Source: Hellea sp.
GTDB lineage: Bacteria > Pseudomonadota > Alphaproteobacteria > Caulobacterales > Maricaulaceae
NCBI GenBank assembly: GCA_020629875.1
Contig: JAHDCL010000013.1
Location: 1-43,917 of the forward strand
Direction of reading: 5' to 3'
Length of the DNA stretch: 43,917 bases
The notes under the pieces are model-generated. The model was given only the letters and a program-made list of their open reading frames with translations, was not told the origin of the DNA and did no database searches. Below, one piece after another: positions 19,269-27,772 of this stretch. Numbering within the stretch: the stretch's first letter is position 1; every line of letters starts with the position of its first letter. A program made the position numbers and the translations under genes.

Positions 19269-19769
19269 ATGAAAAAGATAATCACCTTAATCGCGGCAGT
19301 TACACTAGCAGCTTGTTCTGCCGAAATGCCTCATGGAGAAGGCGGCCACACTCATGCTGGTCATCAAATGGATAAGGGTATTGTTGTATCCTCGGCGCGG
19401 GTCCTACCGCCTTTCCCGGGGCGGGACACCGCGGCCGGATATATGTCGATTACAAATCACAGTAAATCTGACGATAAACTGGTATCGGTCACAAGCCCTA
19501 TTAGCGGCGCTGTCGAGATTCATAATCACATCGAGGAAGATGGTGTGATGAAAATGCGTCAAGTCGAGGGGATTTCGTTAAAGGCTGGCGAAACTGTTGA
19601 GCTAAAACCTGGAAGCTTTCACTTGATGATGTTTAAAGCAAAGCTGCCCGAAGACCAAAAGGATGTGTCCCTGACGCTGAACTACCAAAATGCGCCGTCT
19701 GTCACAATGATTGTCCCGGTGGAAGGCCGCGGCGAAGAGAGTTATGGCTCAAGCCACGAAGGCCATTAA
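19269..19769 (+). CDS. Copper chaperone PCu(A)C-family lipoprotein with His-rich termini
   Basis: MKKIITLIAAVTLAACS lipobox; TAAGYMSITNHSKSDDKLVSVTSPISGAVEIHNHIEEDGVMKMRQVEGISLKAGETVELKPGSFHLMM is the PCu(A)C signature. Confidence 0.88.
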   Translation: MKKIITLIAAVTLAACSAEMPHGEGGHTHAGHQMDKGIVVSSARVLPPFPGRDTAAGYMSITNHSKSDDKLVSVTSPISGAVEIHNHIEEDGVMKMRQVEGISLKAGETVELKPGSFHLMMFKAKLPEDQKDVSLTLNYQNAPSVTMIVPVEGRGEESYGSSHEGH

Positions 19770-20674
19770 TTAAAGCTCAGCGTCTTTCCGGCGGTTACTG
19801 CTTTTGTGATGCGCAATTGTTCTGCTCTGAAATTCTTATAGCGCTCTGAAATGCTAGGATGTGTCTTTGAGCTTGATTGATAATCTGCATGTGGATGAGC
19901 GGCATCGCGCCAATAGCTAATGGCGCGATCTATGTCATAATTTGCGCGAGACATCATGACGAGCGCCATGCGGTCGGCCTTTAATTCCAAGGACTTTTCT
20001 TTCCGCTGATGCCCTTTAATTGCGTGAGCCAATTCATGGGCGAGAATAAGGGCAAGGTTCACGTCATCCGGAACCGTTTTCATGAGCTCTGAGGTAATGA
20101 TTATTTGCTCACCATCTGTATGGCCATTAGCTTTTTCGTTGAAGAACACATTTGCGGGATAATCACATATCGTTTCTGGTCTCACGACAATGTCCAGCCG
20201 CTGTTCTCCGCGAAGTATTTTAAGTTCGGCTTCTTCGCCTTTAAACGCCGTTTTTGTTGCGAGATCAAAGAAACGCTGAACGGTAAAACCGCTGGGCATA
20301 TAAGACCCGCCGATGCCAATAATGGAGTCGCCTTCTTTCAGGCCGGCGACTTCAGCGGGTGAGCCTTCTCTGATAGTTCGAATGGAGAGGCGATCATTTG
20401 CTCCGATTAGGACTTCGGCGAACGGCTGAAGGCTGGGTTGATAGTCAGATAGCGTATGCACTGTCATACCGATATCTCGCCGCGTTCGGGGGCAATATTT
20501 AGCATTTGCCTTTAGGAGAGGGGCCGCAACCTTTTGCAGCCGCGCATTATAATTTTGGTGCTCTTTTAAGATGGCGGCGAAGGCGATTTCATTTTTTGTG
20601 CGCGGGACATAATCCGCCGCAATCGCGGGGGTTGCGATAAGTAGCAAAGCCAAAACTAAGAGCGCGCGTCTCAA
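19766..20674 (-). CDS. M48-like metallopeptidase with PDZ domain (paralog A)
   Basis: HELAHAIKGH zinc motif, ELKADRMAL third ligand region, PDZ-like GSPAEVAGLKEGDSIIGIGG; signal peptide. Confidence 0.82.
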   Translation of the reverse strand: MRRALLVLALLLIATPAIAADYVPRTKNEIAFAAILKEHQNYNARLQKVAAPLLKANAKYCPRTRRDIGMTVHTLSDYQPSLQPFAEVLIGANDRLSIRTIREGSPAEVAGLKEGDSIIGIGGSYMPSGFTVQRFFDLATKTAFKGEEAELKILRGEQRLDIVVRPETICDYPANVFFNEKANGHTDGEQIIITSELMKTVPDDVNLALILAHELAHAIKGHQRKEKSLELKADRMALVMMSRANYDIDRAISYWRDAAHPHADYQSSSKTHPSISERYKNFRAEQLRITKAVTAGKTLSFN

Positions 20675-21633
20675 GACTCTTCGTTATCCGTTTTGAAATT
20701 CGGGATTAACGGTTTTCCCGCTGCCTGCTTAGCCTTTATTTCATCCCGGGTCGCGGCAATAGAGAGGTAGCGATTGGGATAAGTTGGGTGGGTTTTCGCT
20801 CGGGCAACATATTTCGGATTTGTCACAGCAAGCCTACGCCAAAAATCTTCTACGCCTTCGGGACTAAAACCTGCGCGAACCATATAGTACAGGCCAACAT
20901 AATCAGATTCAGTCTCAAAGGGGCGCGTATAGCGCGTGGCCCCGCCTGAAAGGATGATGTTACCAATGATTTTTCGGATATGCCCCATCGTGTTATGGCC
21001 CAGCTCGTGACCAATAATGAGGGCGAGTTCATCATCATTTTCGACGAAACTCATCATGCCGGCGGTCATGGTGATATTTTTACCATCTGCATAGGCATTT
21101 ATGGTGGAGGTTTGCGCCAACCGAACGGTATAGCCGCAAAGCGTTTCCGACGTCACGGTTACAGGAATTTCCTTCCCGCCGCGCATAACGCGTATGGCGC
21201 CGCCTTGCTCGAGCTTTGTTTGTAAGTCTTTTCCGTTTGGACTTACGATTTCGCCTTCATCACTTAGAAATTGATCGCCAACTTTTATTCCGGCGACCTG
21301 AGCTGGCGACCCTATAGTCACCAATCGCACAGAAGGCTTATCTTTTGCACCGAGTTCGCGCTGAGCTGCGGGGCGCAGAGCTTTGGGGTAAGTCTTTACG
21401 GTATGCATCATCACGCCAATGTCTTGGCGTGTTTTTGGGCAAAGCTCAGCATTCGCCTTTAAGATTGGCTGAGCGACTTGCATGAGGCGCTGCTGCAGGC
21501 GGTCCATCTCGTCGAAAGCCAATAATTCTTGGCGCGATTGTTCGCTGCTAAGCTCGGGCGCTGCAATATCGGGCAAGCGTGTTGAAACGCTGGCGCATCC
21601 GCTCAGGAGAATGGCTGCAAGTAAAACCCTCAT
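20671..21633 (-). CDS. M48-like metallopeptidase lipoprotein with PDZ domain (paralog B)
   Basis: Start at 21633 gives MRVLLAAILLSGCAS lipobox. HELGHNTMGH, FETESDYVGL, PDZ-like GSPAQVAGIKVGDQFLS. The listed ORF extends upstream over the divergent nifU gene and is over-extended. Confidence 0.82.
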   Translation of the reverse strand: MRVLLAAILLSGCASVSTRLPDIAAPELSSEQSRQELLAFDEMDRLQQRLMQVAQPILKANAELCPKTRQDIGVMMHTVKTYPKALRPAAQRELGAKDKPSVRLVTIGSPAQVAGIKVGDQFLSDEGEIVSPNGKDLQTKLEQGGAIRVMRGGKEIPVTVTSETLCGYTVRLAQTSTINAYADGKNITMTAGMMSFVENDDELALIIGHELGHNTMGHIRKIIGNIILSGGATRYTRPFETESDYVGLYYMVRAGFSPEGVEDFWRRLAVTNPKYVARAKTHPTYPNRYLSIAATRDEIKAKQAAGKPLIPNFKTDNEES

Positions 21634-21729
21634 GATTGTATGATGCAAATCATAGGCGCTCACGTCAATGCACCTCTTGCACACAGAGCCGCAAAAGCCC
21701 ATATGAGCGAGGAACTTACGGAGACAGAT

Positions 21730-22308
21730 ATGTTCATCCAGACAGAAGACACCCCAAATCCTGCCACGCTGAAATTCTTGCCAGGAAAAGACGTGACAGG
21801 GGAAGGTCAGCCGCCTGTTGAAATTGCGCGCGGTGGCGACGTTTCGGGTGCGCCTTTGGCGGAAATGCTCTTTATGATCCCAGATGTAGTGCGCGTCTTT
21901 TTTGGCGCGGATTATATCTCTGTTACTAAAGGCGATGACGCGCAGTGGAAGCACCTTAAGCCAGCGGTCCTCGGCGCGATTATGGACTTTTATGTTGCTG
22001 GGGGTCAGCCTTTGGTCGACCAGCTTCAATCAGCCGATGTCGAAGAGCGCGTCTATGAAGGCGAAACTTTGGAAATTGTTGAGCAAATAAAAGAACTCAT
22101 CGAGCTTCGCGTGCGCCCTGCGGTGGCGCAAGATGGCGGCGATATCGTGTTTAAACATTTCGATGATGAAGACGGCGCGGTTTATCTGGAAATGCGCGGC
22201 GCTTGTGCCGGCTGCCCCAGTTCAACCATGACGCTGAAATCGGGCATTGAAAATCTGCTTAAGCATTATGTCCCCGAAGTGACTCGCGTGGAACAATACG
22301 CTCACTAA
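21730..22308 (+). CDS. NifU-family Fe-S scaffold protein (Nfu-like)
   Basis: MFIQTEDTPNPATLKFLPG N-terminal domain; C-terminal RPAVAQDGGDIVFKHF...GACAGCPSSTMTLKSGIENLL. Confidence 0.93.
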   Translation: MFIQTEDTPNPATLKFLPGKDVTGEGQPPVEIARGGDVSGAPLAEMLFMIPDVVRVFFGADYISVTKGDDAQWKHLKPAVLGAIMDFYVAGGQPLVDQLQSADVEERVYEGETLEIVEQIKELIELRVRPAVAQDGGDIVFKHFDDEDGAVYLEMRGACAGCPSSTMTLKSGIENLLKHYVPEVTRVEQYAH

Positions 22309-22913
22309 TGATCATTCTAGGGTTGGATACAACGGGGGCTTATTGCTCTGCCGCGCTGGTGGATACAGCCAAAGTCCTAGCCTATAAGTCTGAGAATATT
22401 GGCCGTGGTCATGCCGAACGATTGGCGCCAATGGTCCAAGAGGTTTTAGCGCAGGCGGGCCTTAGCGCTAAGGATGTCGATAAGCTCGCCGTTTGTACGG
22501 GGCCGGGTAGTTTTACAGGCCTGCGCGTTGCGCTGGCCTTTGCTAAGGGTTTTGCTTTGCCGCGGAAATTGCCTGTTGTGGGTCTTTCAAATTTGGCGAT
22601 TTGGGCAGCGCAAGTTGACCCCGAGGGTCAGAAAAAAATTGTTTCCATTGCCGATGTGAGGCGAGGTGAGCTGTGCTGGAGCGCCGTGTTTGAGGGAAAT
22701 ATCGCAGAGGGGGCTGTCACGCAAAAAGCGGAGGCCGCCCGTAAGACAATTGCCAAAATTAATCCTGATCTCATCCTCGAAGACGAGATTGTTGATGCAC
22801 GGACCTTGGCTTGGCTCAGTGCAGACTTGTCGCCCACTGATTACCCTGCCGCGCCGCTTTATTCGCGCGGACCGGACGCCAAACTGCCGGGCGGGATAGA
22901 TCCAAACACATGA
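22308..22913 (+). CDS. tsaB: tRNA threonylcarbamoyladenosine biosynthesis protein TsaB
   Basis: MIILGLDTTGAYCSAALVD; VCTGPGSFTGLRVALAFAKGFA. Confidence 0.95.
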   Translation: MIILGLDTTGAYCSAALVDTAKVLAYKSENIGRGHAERLAPMVQEVLAQAGLSAKDVDKLAVCTGPGSFTGLRVALAFAKGFALPRKLPVVGLSNLAIWAAQVDPEGQKKIVSIADVRRGELCWSAVFEGNIAEGAVTQKAEAARKTIAKINPDLILEDEIVDARTLAWLSADLSPTDYPAAPLYSRGPDAKLPGGIDPNT

Positions 22914-23356
22914 TAAGAGCGCTCAATACTACCGATGCGGAGCGCATGGCGGAAATTCATGCCCAGTCATTTCACAAGGGCTGGGATGACGCGGATATGT
23001 GGGCGCATATTCAAAAAGATCTTTGTTTTGGCTTTGGACGTCCATTGCAGGGCTTTATCATTATCAGCGCGGCCGCTGACCAAGCTGAAATTTTGACAAT
23101 TGCTACAGATCCCGCAGAGCGCCGCCGAGGCATTGCGCGGTCCTTGCTTGAAATTGCGGAGACGGAACTCGTTGACAATGGCGTGGATACGCTTTTCCTC
23201 GAAGTGGCCGAAGATAATAAGGCTGCGATTTCATTTTACCAAGGCGTAGCTTTTGAACCGATTGGCCGCCGTCCAGGTTATTATAAGCGTGAACTTGGCC
23301 GCGTCGCCGCGATTACTTATCGCAAACGCCTTGCCGCCAATGACCGAGTCGGCTAA
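22910..23356 (+). CDS. rimI: RimI-like GNAT N-acetyltransferase
   Basis: ILTIATDPAERRRGIARSLL acetyl-CoA motif, LEVAEDNKAAISFYQGVAFEPIGRRPGYY; ATGA overlap with tsaB. Confidence 0.9.
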   Translation: MIRALNTTDAERMAEIHAQSFHKGWDDADMWAHIQKDLCFGFGRPLQGFIIISAAADQAEILTIATDPAERRRGIARSLLEIAETELVDNGVDTLFLEVAEDNKAAISFYQGVAFEPIGRRPGYYKRELGRVAAITYRKRLAANDRVG

Positions 23357-23365
23357 ATAAACCGC

Positions 23366-23773
23366 ATGGATAGTTGGATAGCAAAAAAATGTGCCGAACG
23401 CGGCCTCAGAATGACCGACCAACGCAAGGTTATTGCTCAGGTGCTTTCGGACGCGGATGATCATCCAGATGCCGAAGAGCTTTATGCGCGGGCCTCCGCT
23501 ATTGATCCAAAAATTTCGTTGGCAACTGTTTACAGGACGGTGCGTCTTTTTTCCGAGGCAGGTATTATCGAGACACATGATTTCCGCGATGGCCGTGCAC
23601 GCTACGAGGCTGCCGATGATGAGCACCATGACCATCTGATTGATGTCACTACGGGCGACGTCATTGAATTTGTCGACGAAGAGATTGAAGAGCTTCAACA
23701 TAAAATCGCCAAGAAGCTCGGTTATGAGTTAGTGGACCATCGTCTCGAGCTTTATGGGAAGAAGATAAAGTAG
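23366..23773 (+). CDS. fur: Fur-family metalloregulator
   Basis: LRMTDQRKVIAQVL, ISLATVYRTVRLFSEAGII, DEHHDHLIDVTTGDVIEF. Confidence 0.9.
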   Translation: MDSWIAKKCAERGLRMTDQRKVIAQVLSDADDHPDAEELYARASAIDPKISLATVYRTVRLFSEAGIIETHDFRDGRARYEAADDEHHDHLIDVTTGDVIEFVDEEIEELQHKIAKKLGYELVDHRLELYGKKIK

Positions 23774-23774
23774 T

Positions 23775-24602
23775 TCACGCCGTGGGCACCAAGCTCGGAA
23801 TCATAAGTTCCTCGTCTATCTCTGTCTCTGTTTCTATTGTGCCATGAACCCCATGGGGCTGGGTGTGCAAAATTTCCCATCGTCCATCATGATGTTCCAC
23901 AAGGGCGGTGCAGCTTTCGACCCAATCCCCGTCATTCATATATGTAATGCCATTGATATCGCGCATTTCCGCAACGTGAATATGTCCGCATATCGCGCCG
24001 TCAAAGCCTTTGCGTTTGCAGTAATCCGCGACTTGTTCTTCGAAGCTTTGAATAAAATTCATGGCGCGTTTGGTGCGTTTCTTGAGTGATTTTGAAAGCG
24101 ACCAATAAGGCAGGCCGAGTTTGCGCCGCAGGAAATTCAATTTAGTATTTATCCAGAGCAAGAGATTATAAGCATTATCGCCCAGATGCATGATCCACTT
24201 TCGGTCTGCGCGCATTAATCCGTCAAACATATCGCCGTGAACCACCAGATAGCGTTTCCCATCGGCGCCGTGATGAATGGCGCGATTACACAATTTTACC
24301 TCGCCAAAATTGATCTTAAACCGGAGGAATCCTCGAATGAATTCATCATGATTGCCCGCAATATAATACACATCCGTTCCGCGTTTAGAGGCGGTGAGGA
24401 TGCGGCGAATGACATTGGTATGGGCCTGAGGCCAGAACCACTTTTTCTTAAGCCGCCAGCCATCAATAATATCACCGACCAGATAAAGCGCCTCGCAGCT
24501 ATGTGTTTTGAGGAAACCGCACAGGGCATCGGCCTGGCAGCCTTTGGATCCCAGATGCACATCTGAGATGAAAATTGCGCGGTATTTGGGCGGCGGTTTC
24601 AT
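23775..24602 (-). CDS. UDP-2,3-diacylglucosamine diphosphatase-like metallophosphoesterase
   Basis: AIFISDVHLGSKG, YLVGDIIDGW, YIAGNHDEF, VVHGDMFD, GHIHVAEM metallophosphoesterase motifs of the LpxH-like clade. Confidence 0.85.
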   Translation of the reverse strand: MKPPPKYRAIFISDVHLGSKGCQADALCGFLKTHSCEALYLVGDIIDGWRLKKKWFWPQAHTNVIRRILTASKRGTDVYYIAGNHDEFIRGFLRFKINFGEVKLCNRAIHHGADGKRYLVVHGDMFDGLMRADRKWIMHLGDNAYNLLLWINTKLNFLRRKLGLPYWSLSKSLKKRTKRAMNFIQSFEEQVADYCKRKGFDGAICGHIHVAEMRDINGITYMNDGDWVESCTALVEHHDGRWEILHTQPHGVHGTIETETEIDEELMIPSLVPTA

Positions 24603-24709
24603 ATCTGGCCTATTAGGCTGTTTCTGTGACGTCGCCGTGACAGAATTCTATAGGCTTCGTGACAGAGGTTTGGGTGAATTTTTCGCCTGTTTTCCCCTAA
24701 AGCGCGATT

Positions 24710-24726
24710 TTGGCACGCATCCTGCA
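24710..24726 (+). promoter_or_regulatory. Putative sigma-54 (-24/-12) promoter
   Basis: TTGGCACGCATCCTGCA against YTGGCACGRNNNTTGCW; GG and GC dinucleotides separated by 10 nt; two consensus mismatches. ATG of the downstream gene at 24761. Confidence 0.5.
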
Positions 24727-24760
24727 TTGGTAAGGACCTGTTAACCAGGAGGGATAGGTT

Positions 24761-25207
24761 ATGTCTCAACTTAAGAAAAAGGCCCTGAAGATGGGCGTGC
24801 TTGGCCTTGTCCTCTGGGGCGGCTACACATGGGTGAACCAAACGCCTGAACGGGCTGATGCGACGGCCGTGATGACGGATAATGTGGTCGAAACAACACT
24901 CGATAAAACTGATTTAGCGATGGATAAATCGGGGGAGTGGATAGATGAAAAAACGACGATGGTCGCGGATGTATGGGACCGCGTCGATATTGAAGGGAAA
25001 GTCAGCGCCCTTCAGGACAACGTCAAACCTGTCGGTAAGATGATTAAAAAGAAGGTCAATCCGAATAATATTCCCGGCGTGAAAGAAGCGGGCTGGCTTG
25101 ATAGTAAAACGTCTTTCCCCGCCATGCTTTTATTATTGGTGGCCGGTGTGGTTCTTACGCTTCTGGCGGTCGCGAGCCCGGCATCACTTAGCGGCGGTCG
25201 TCACTAA
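24761..25207 (+). CDS. Hypothetical membrane protein (148 aa) with N-terminal and C-terminal hydrophobic segments
   Basis: GGAGGGA Shine-Dalgarno upstream; hydrophobic MGVLGLVLWGGY and FPAMLLLLVAGVVLTLLAVASPASL flanking a charged middle; no family recognised. Confidence 0.75.
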   Translation: MSQLKKKALKMGVLGLVLWGGYTWVNQTPERADATAVMTDNVVETTLDKTDLAMDKSGEWIDEKTTMVADVWDRVDIEGKVSALQDNVKPVGKMIKKKVNPNNIPGVKEAGWLDSKTSFPAMLLLLVAGVVLTLLAVASPASLSGGRH

Positions 25208-25216
25208 CCCTAATGA

Positions 25217-25275
25217 AAGGGGGCTTGCGATGCGGCTCCCTTGGGCTTATAGCCCCGCTCACCACTAAAGTGAGC
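25217..25275 (+). promoter_or_regulatory. Three consecutive hairpins upstream of miaB
   Basis: AAGGGGGC/GCTCCCTT (one G-U), GGGC-TTATA-GCCC, GCTCAC-CACTAAA-GTGAGC; miaB ATG at 25281. Confidence 0.55.
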
Positions 25276-25280
25276 CTATT

Positions 25281-26750
25281 ATGACCGTCCTGTTACCCCG
25301 CGATGAAAACGCGTCCCGTAACGTTGACGCTCCGAAATCCGCCAAGGCGGCCAAGGACGGCAATGTTGCGCAAACAAACCGAAATATAGATGAGGCGCAT
25401 ATCGCCTCTGCGCCGTCCGATGGCCGCAACACCAAAAAGGTCTTCATCAAGACCTATGGCTGCCAGATGAATGTCTATGACAGTGAGCGTATGGCCGATG
25501 TCCTCGCACCGATTGGCTACGCCCCGGTAGGCGCCCCTGATGAGGCCGACCTCGTTATTCTCAATACCTGCCACATTCGCGAAAAGGCAGCAGAGAAAGT
25601 CTATTCAGAGCTTGGCCGTATTCGTCAGCATAAAGAAAAGAATAAGCCCGATATGAAAGTCGCCGTGGCGGGCTGTGTCGCCCAAGCCGAAGGCGAAGAG
25701 ATTATGCGCCGCGCCCCGGTGGTCGATATGGTGCTCGGCCCGCAGACCTATCACAAGCTCCCCGAAATGATTGCCAAGGTGCATCGCGGGACAGGTGATG
25801 TGTTGGAAACGGAATTTGATACGCTAGAGAAATTCGATCAGCTTCCTGAAACACGCCAAGCCAAAGGCTTCTCATCTTTCCTGACTATCCAAGAAGGCTG
25901 TGATAAATTCTGCACATTTTGTGTGGTGCCTTATACGCGCGGCGCAGAAGTCTCTCGCCCCGTTGACCAGATTGTGGCTGAAGCCCGAAACCTTGCCGCG
26001 CAAGGCGTGCGCGAAATTACGCTGATCGGACAGAACGTTGATGCTTACCACGCGGAAGGTCCAGACGGGTCTGAGTGGGGCTTAGGTGAGCTTATCGAAC
26101 ATGTCGCGCTTATCGGCGGGATTGATCGCTTGCGTTTTACCACCTCGCATCCGCGCGATATGGATGATGAACTCATTGCCGTTTTGGGGCGCGAGAAAAA
26201 GCTCATGCCTTATCTGCATCTTCCGATACAGGCGGGTAGCAACAAAGTCCTCCACGCCATGAACCGGGGTCACACTTATGATGATTATAAAAAGCTGATT
26301 GCGAAAATTCGCACGGCGCGTCCTGACATTGCGCTCTCGGGTGATTTTATTGTCGGCTTCCCCGGCGAAACCGATGCGGATTTTGAACAGACGATGAAAT
26401 GCGTCGAAGAGATTGGCTATGCCAGCTCATTCTCTTTCAAATATTCCATCCGCCCCGGAACGCCAGGTGCCTCCATGCCGCGCCAAGTGCCTGAAGACGT
26501 AAAGTCTGAGCGCCTAAAGCGCTTACAAGATTTGCTCTACACACAACAACTCGCCTTCAACAAATCCCTCATTGGCCGTACATTAGATGTGCTGGTCGAA
26601 AATGGCGGCCGCGAAGACGGACAACTCTTTGGGCGCAGTCCTTATCTCCAAGGCACGCATTTTGATGGGCCAGAGGAGTTGGTCGGGCAGATTGTGCCTG
26701 TGCTGATTACAGGAGCAGGGCGGAATTCATTGACGGGTGAGTTGGTTTAA
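25281..26750 (+). CDS. miaB: tRNA-2-methylthio-N6-dimethylallyladenosine synthase MiaB
   Basis: [18 protein letters not shown]; radical-SAM [16 protein letters not shown]-terminal TRAM-like domain. ~50-aa extension before [10 protein letters not shown]. Confidence 0.96.
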   Translation: MTVLLPRDENASRNVDAPKSAKAAKDGNVAQTNRNIDEAHIASAPSDGRNTKKVFIKTYGCQMNVYDSERMADVLAPIGYAPVGAPDEADLVILNTCHIREKAAEKVYSELGRIRQHKEKNKPDMKVAVAGCVAQAEGEEIMRRAPVVDMVLGPQTYHKLPEMIAKVHRGTGDVLETEFDTLEKFDQLPETRQAKGFSSFLTIQEGCDKFCTFCVVPYTRGAEVSRPVDQIVAEARNLAAQGVREITLIGQNVDAYHAEGPDGSEWGLGELIEHVALIGGIDRLRFTTSHPRDMDDELIAVLGREKKLMPYLHLPIQAGSNKVLHAMNRGHTYDDYKKLIAKIRTARPDIALSGDFIVGFPGETDADFEQTMKCVEEIGYASSFSFKYSIRPGTPGASMPRQVPEDVKSERLKRLQDLLYTQQLAFNKSLIGRTLDVLVENGGREDGQLFGRSPYLQGTHFDGPEELVGQIVPVLITGAGRNSLTGELV

Positions 26751-26751
26751 A

Positions 26752-27029
26752 ATGGTAACCGTAATACAAATCTTTGCCTTTTTGGCGGCATTTGTCTTTA
26801 CGGGATAACGTGGATTTATTATTTCCAAAAAGATAGACTCGAGTTTTATGAGAGAGAGGGTCTTAAAACTCGTAGAGAAAAATTTGGCAGATATTTCCAA
26901 CATGTCGGTAGTCAATTTTCTTGGTCTAAAGCTCTGGATCCATATAGAGGACTTGCGCCAGACTATATAAAGAAAACACTTCTTGTTCTGGTAGTTTTGG
27001 CAATCATCGTTCAATTTATTCCTTCTTAA
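26752..27029 (+). pseudogene. Frameshifted small membrane-protein ORF (or sequencing error)
   Basis: ATG at 26752 gives MVTVIQIFAFLAAFVFTG then TAA at 26806. The same strand two bases on continues open with ITWIYYFQKDRLEFYEREGLKTRREKFGRYFQHVGSQFSWSKALDPYRGLAPDYIKKTLLVLVVLAIIVQFIPS* to 27029. One extra G in GGG (26802-26804) fuses both. Not in the supplied ORF track. Confidence 0.55.
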
Positions 27030-27595
27030 ACCGCCGGAGTCCCAAATAAAAGTACGTGCCCGCCATGAATAAGCACGGCCGATAGACCTAACCCTACGGT
27101 TATCGACAAAACATCCCCCAAAGGCTTTGCGGGCGTGTCTTTTAGATTTGTTCCGCGCTTAAAGGCGCAGGCTAATGAAACGACCGCGTAGACAGCGAAA
27201 GCCCCAAAGAGCACAACCCGCTTCATATCTCCGCCAGTCGCCAAGTGAAAAAGCGCCCAGATTAAGACCCCAATCATCATGGGGTGCTGCACTGTGCGTT
27301 TAATGTGGCCTGCCGGAAAATTGGCGGCGACGACCAAAATCAGGGCCGGTATCATAAAGACCCAAGAATAATGATGCAGAACATGCGGTCCTGAAATGAG
27401 GCTGTCTCCATCGGGGATTTGGGAATAGCCAAAAATTATGAGCGCCAGACCTGCCAAGCTGATTAGCGAATATAACCCCATATATTTGGTATATCCCAAA
27501 CGCATGCGAATATCTTTTCCATCCTCTCTGGACCGTAGGGCGGAATAAAAATGAGGAATAAAGAATAGCGCTAAGCCGATGATAAAGACTGTCAT
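27026..27595 (-). CDS. NnrU-family membrane protein
   Basis: Multi-TM; FFIPHFYSALRSREDG, RTVQHPMMIGVLIWALFHLATGGD typical of NnrU proteins. Confidence 0.85.
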   Translation of the reverse strand: MTVFIIGLALFFIPHFYSALRSREDGKDIRMRLGYTKYMGLYSLISLAGLALIIFGYSQIPDGDSLISGPHVLHHYSWVFMIPALILVVAANFPAGHIKRTVQHPMMIGVLIWALFHLATGGDMKRVVLFGAFAVYAVVSLACAFKRGTNLKDTPAKPLGDVLSITVGLGLSAVLIHGGHVLLFGTPAV

Positions 27596-27772
27596 GATAT
27601 ACCCTCCCTATAGCCAGACTGGCGCGCGGTGGATATGAAGTCAATCATGCGAAATGAATGGCGGCTAAAGGAAATTGATATGCCGTCATAAATACTTGAT
27701 TGGCGCGTCAGTTCCTGTCACCCTAAAGGCGTAGGACGAACCCTTCTATTGAATGAGAAAGCTAAATAGAAC

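Noticed and set aside
21634-22029. N-terminal 132 aa of the listed minus-strand ORF 20671..22029
   Set aside because: This part is antisense to the well-supported NifU-family gene and lies upstream of a clear lipoprotein signal start at 21633.
25281-25430. The ~50-aa MiaB N-terminal extension as a mis-called start
   Set aside because: There is no in-frame ATG/GTG/TTG between 25281 and the conserved [13 protein letters not shown], so the extension appears real.
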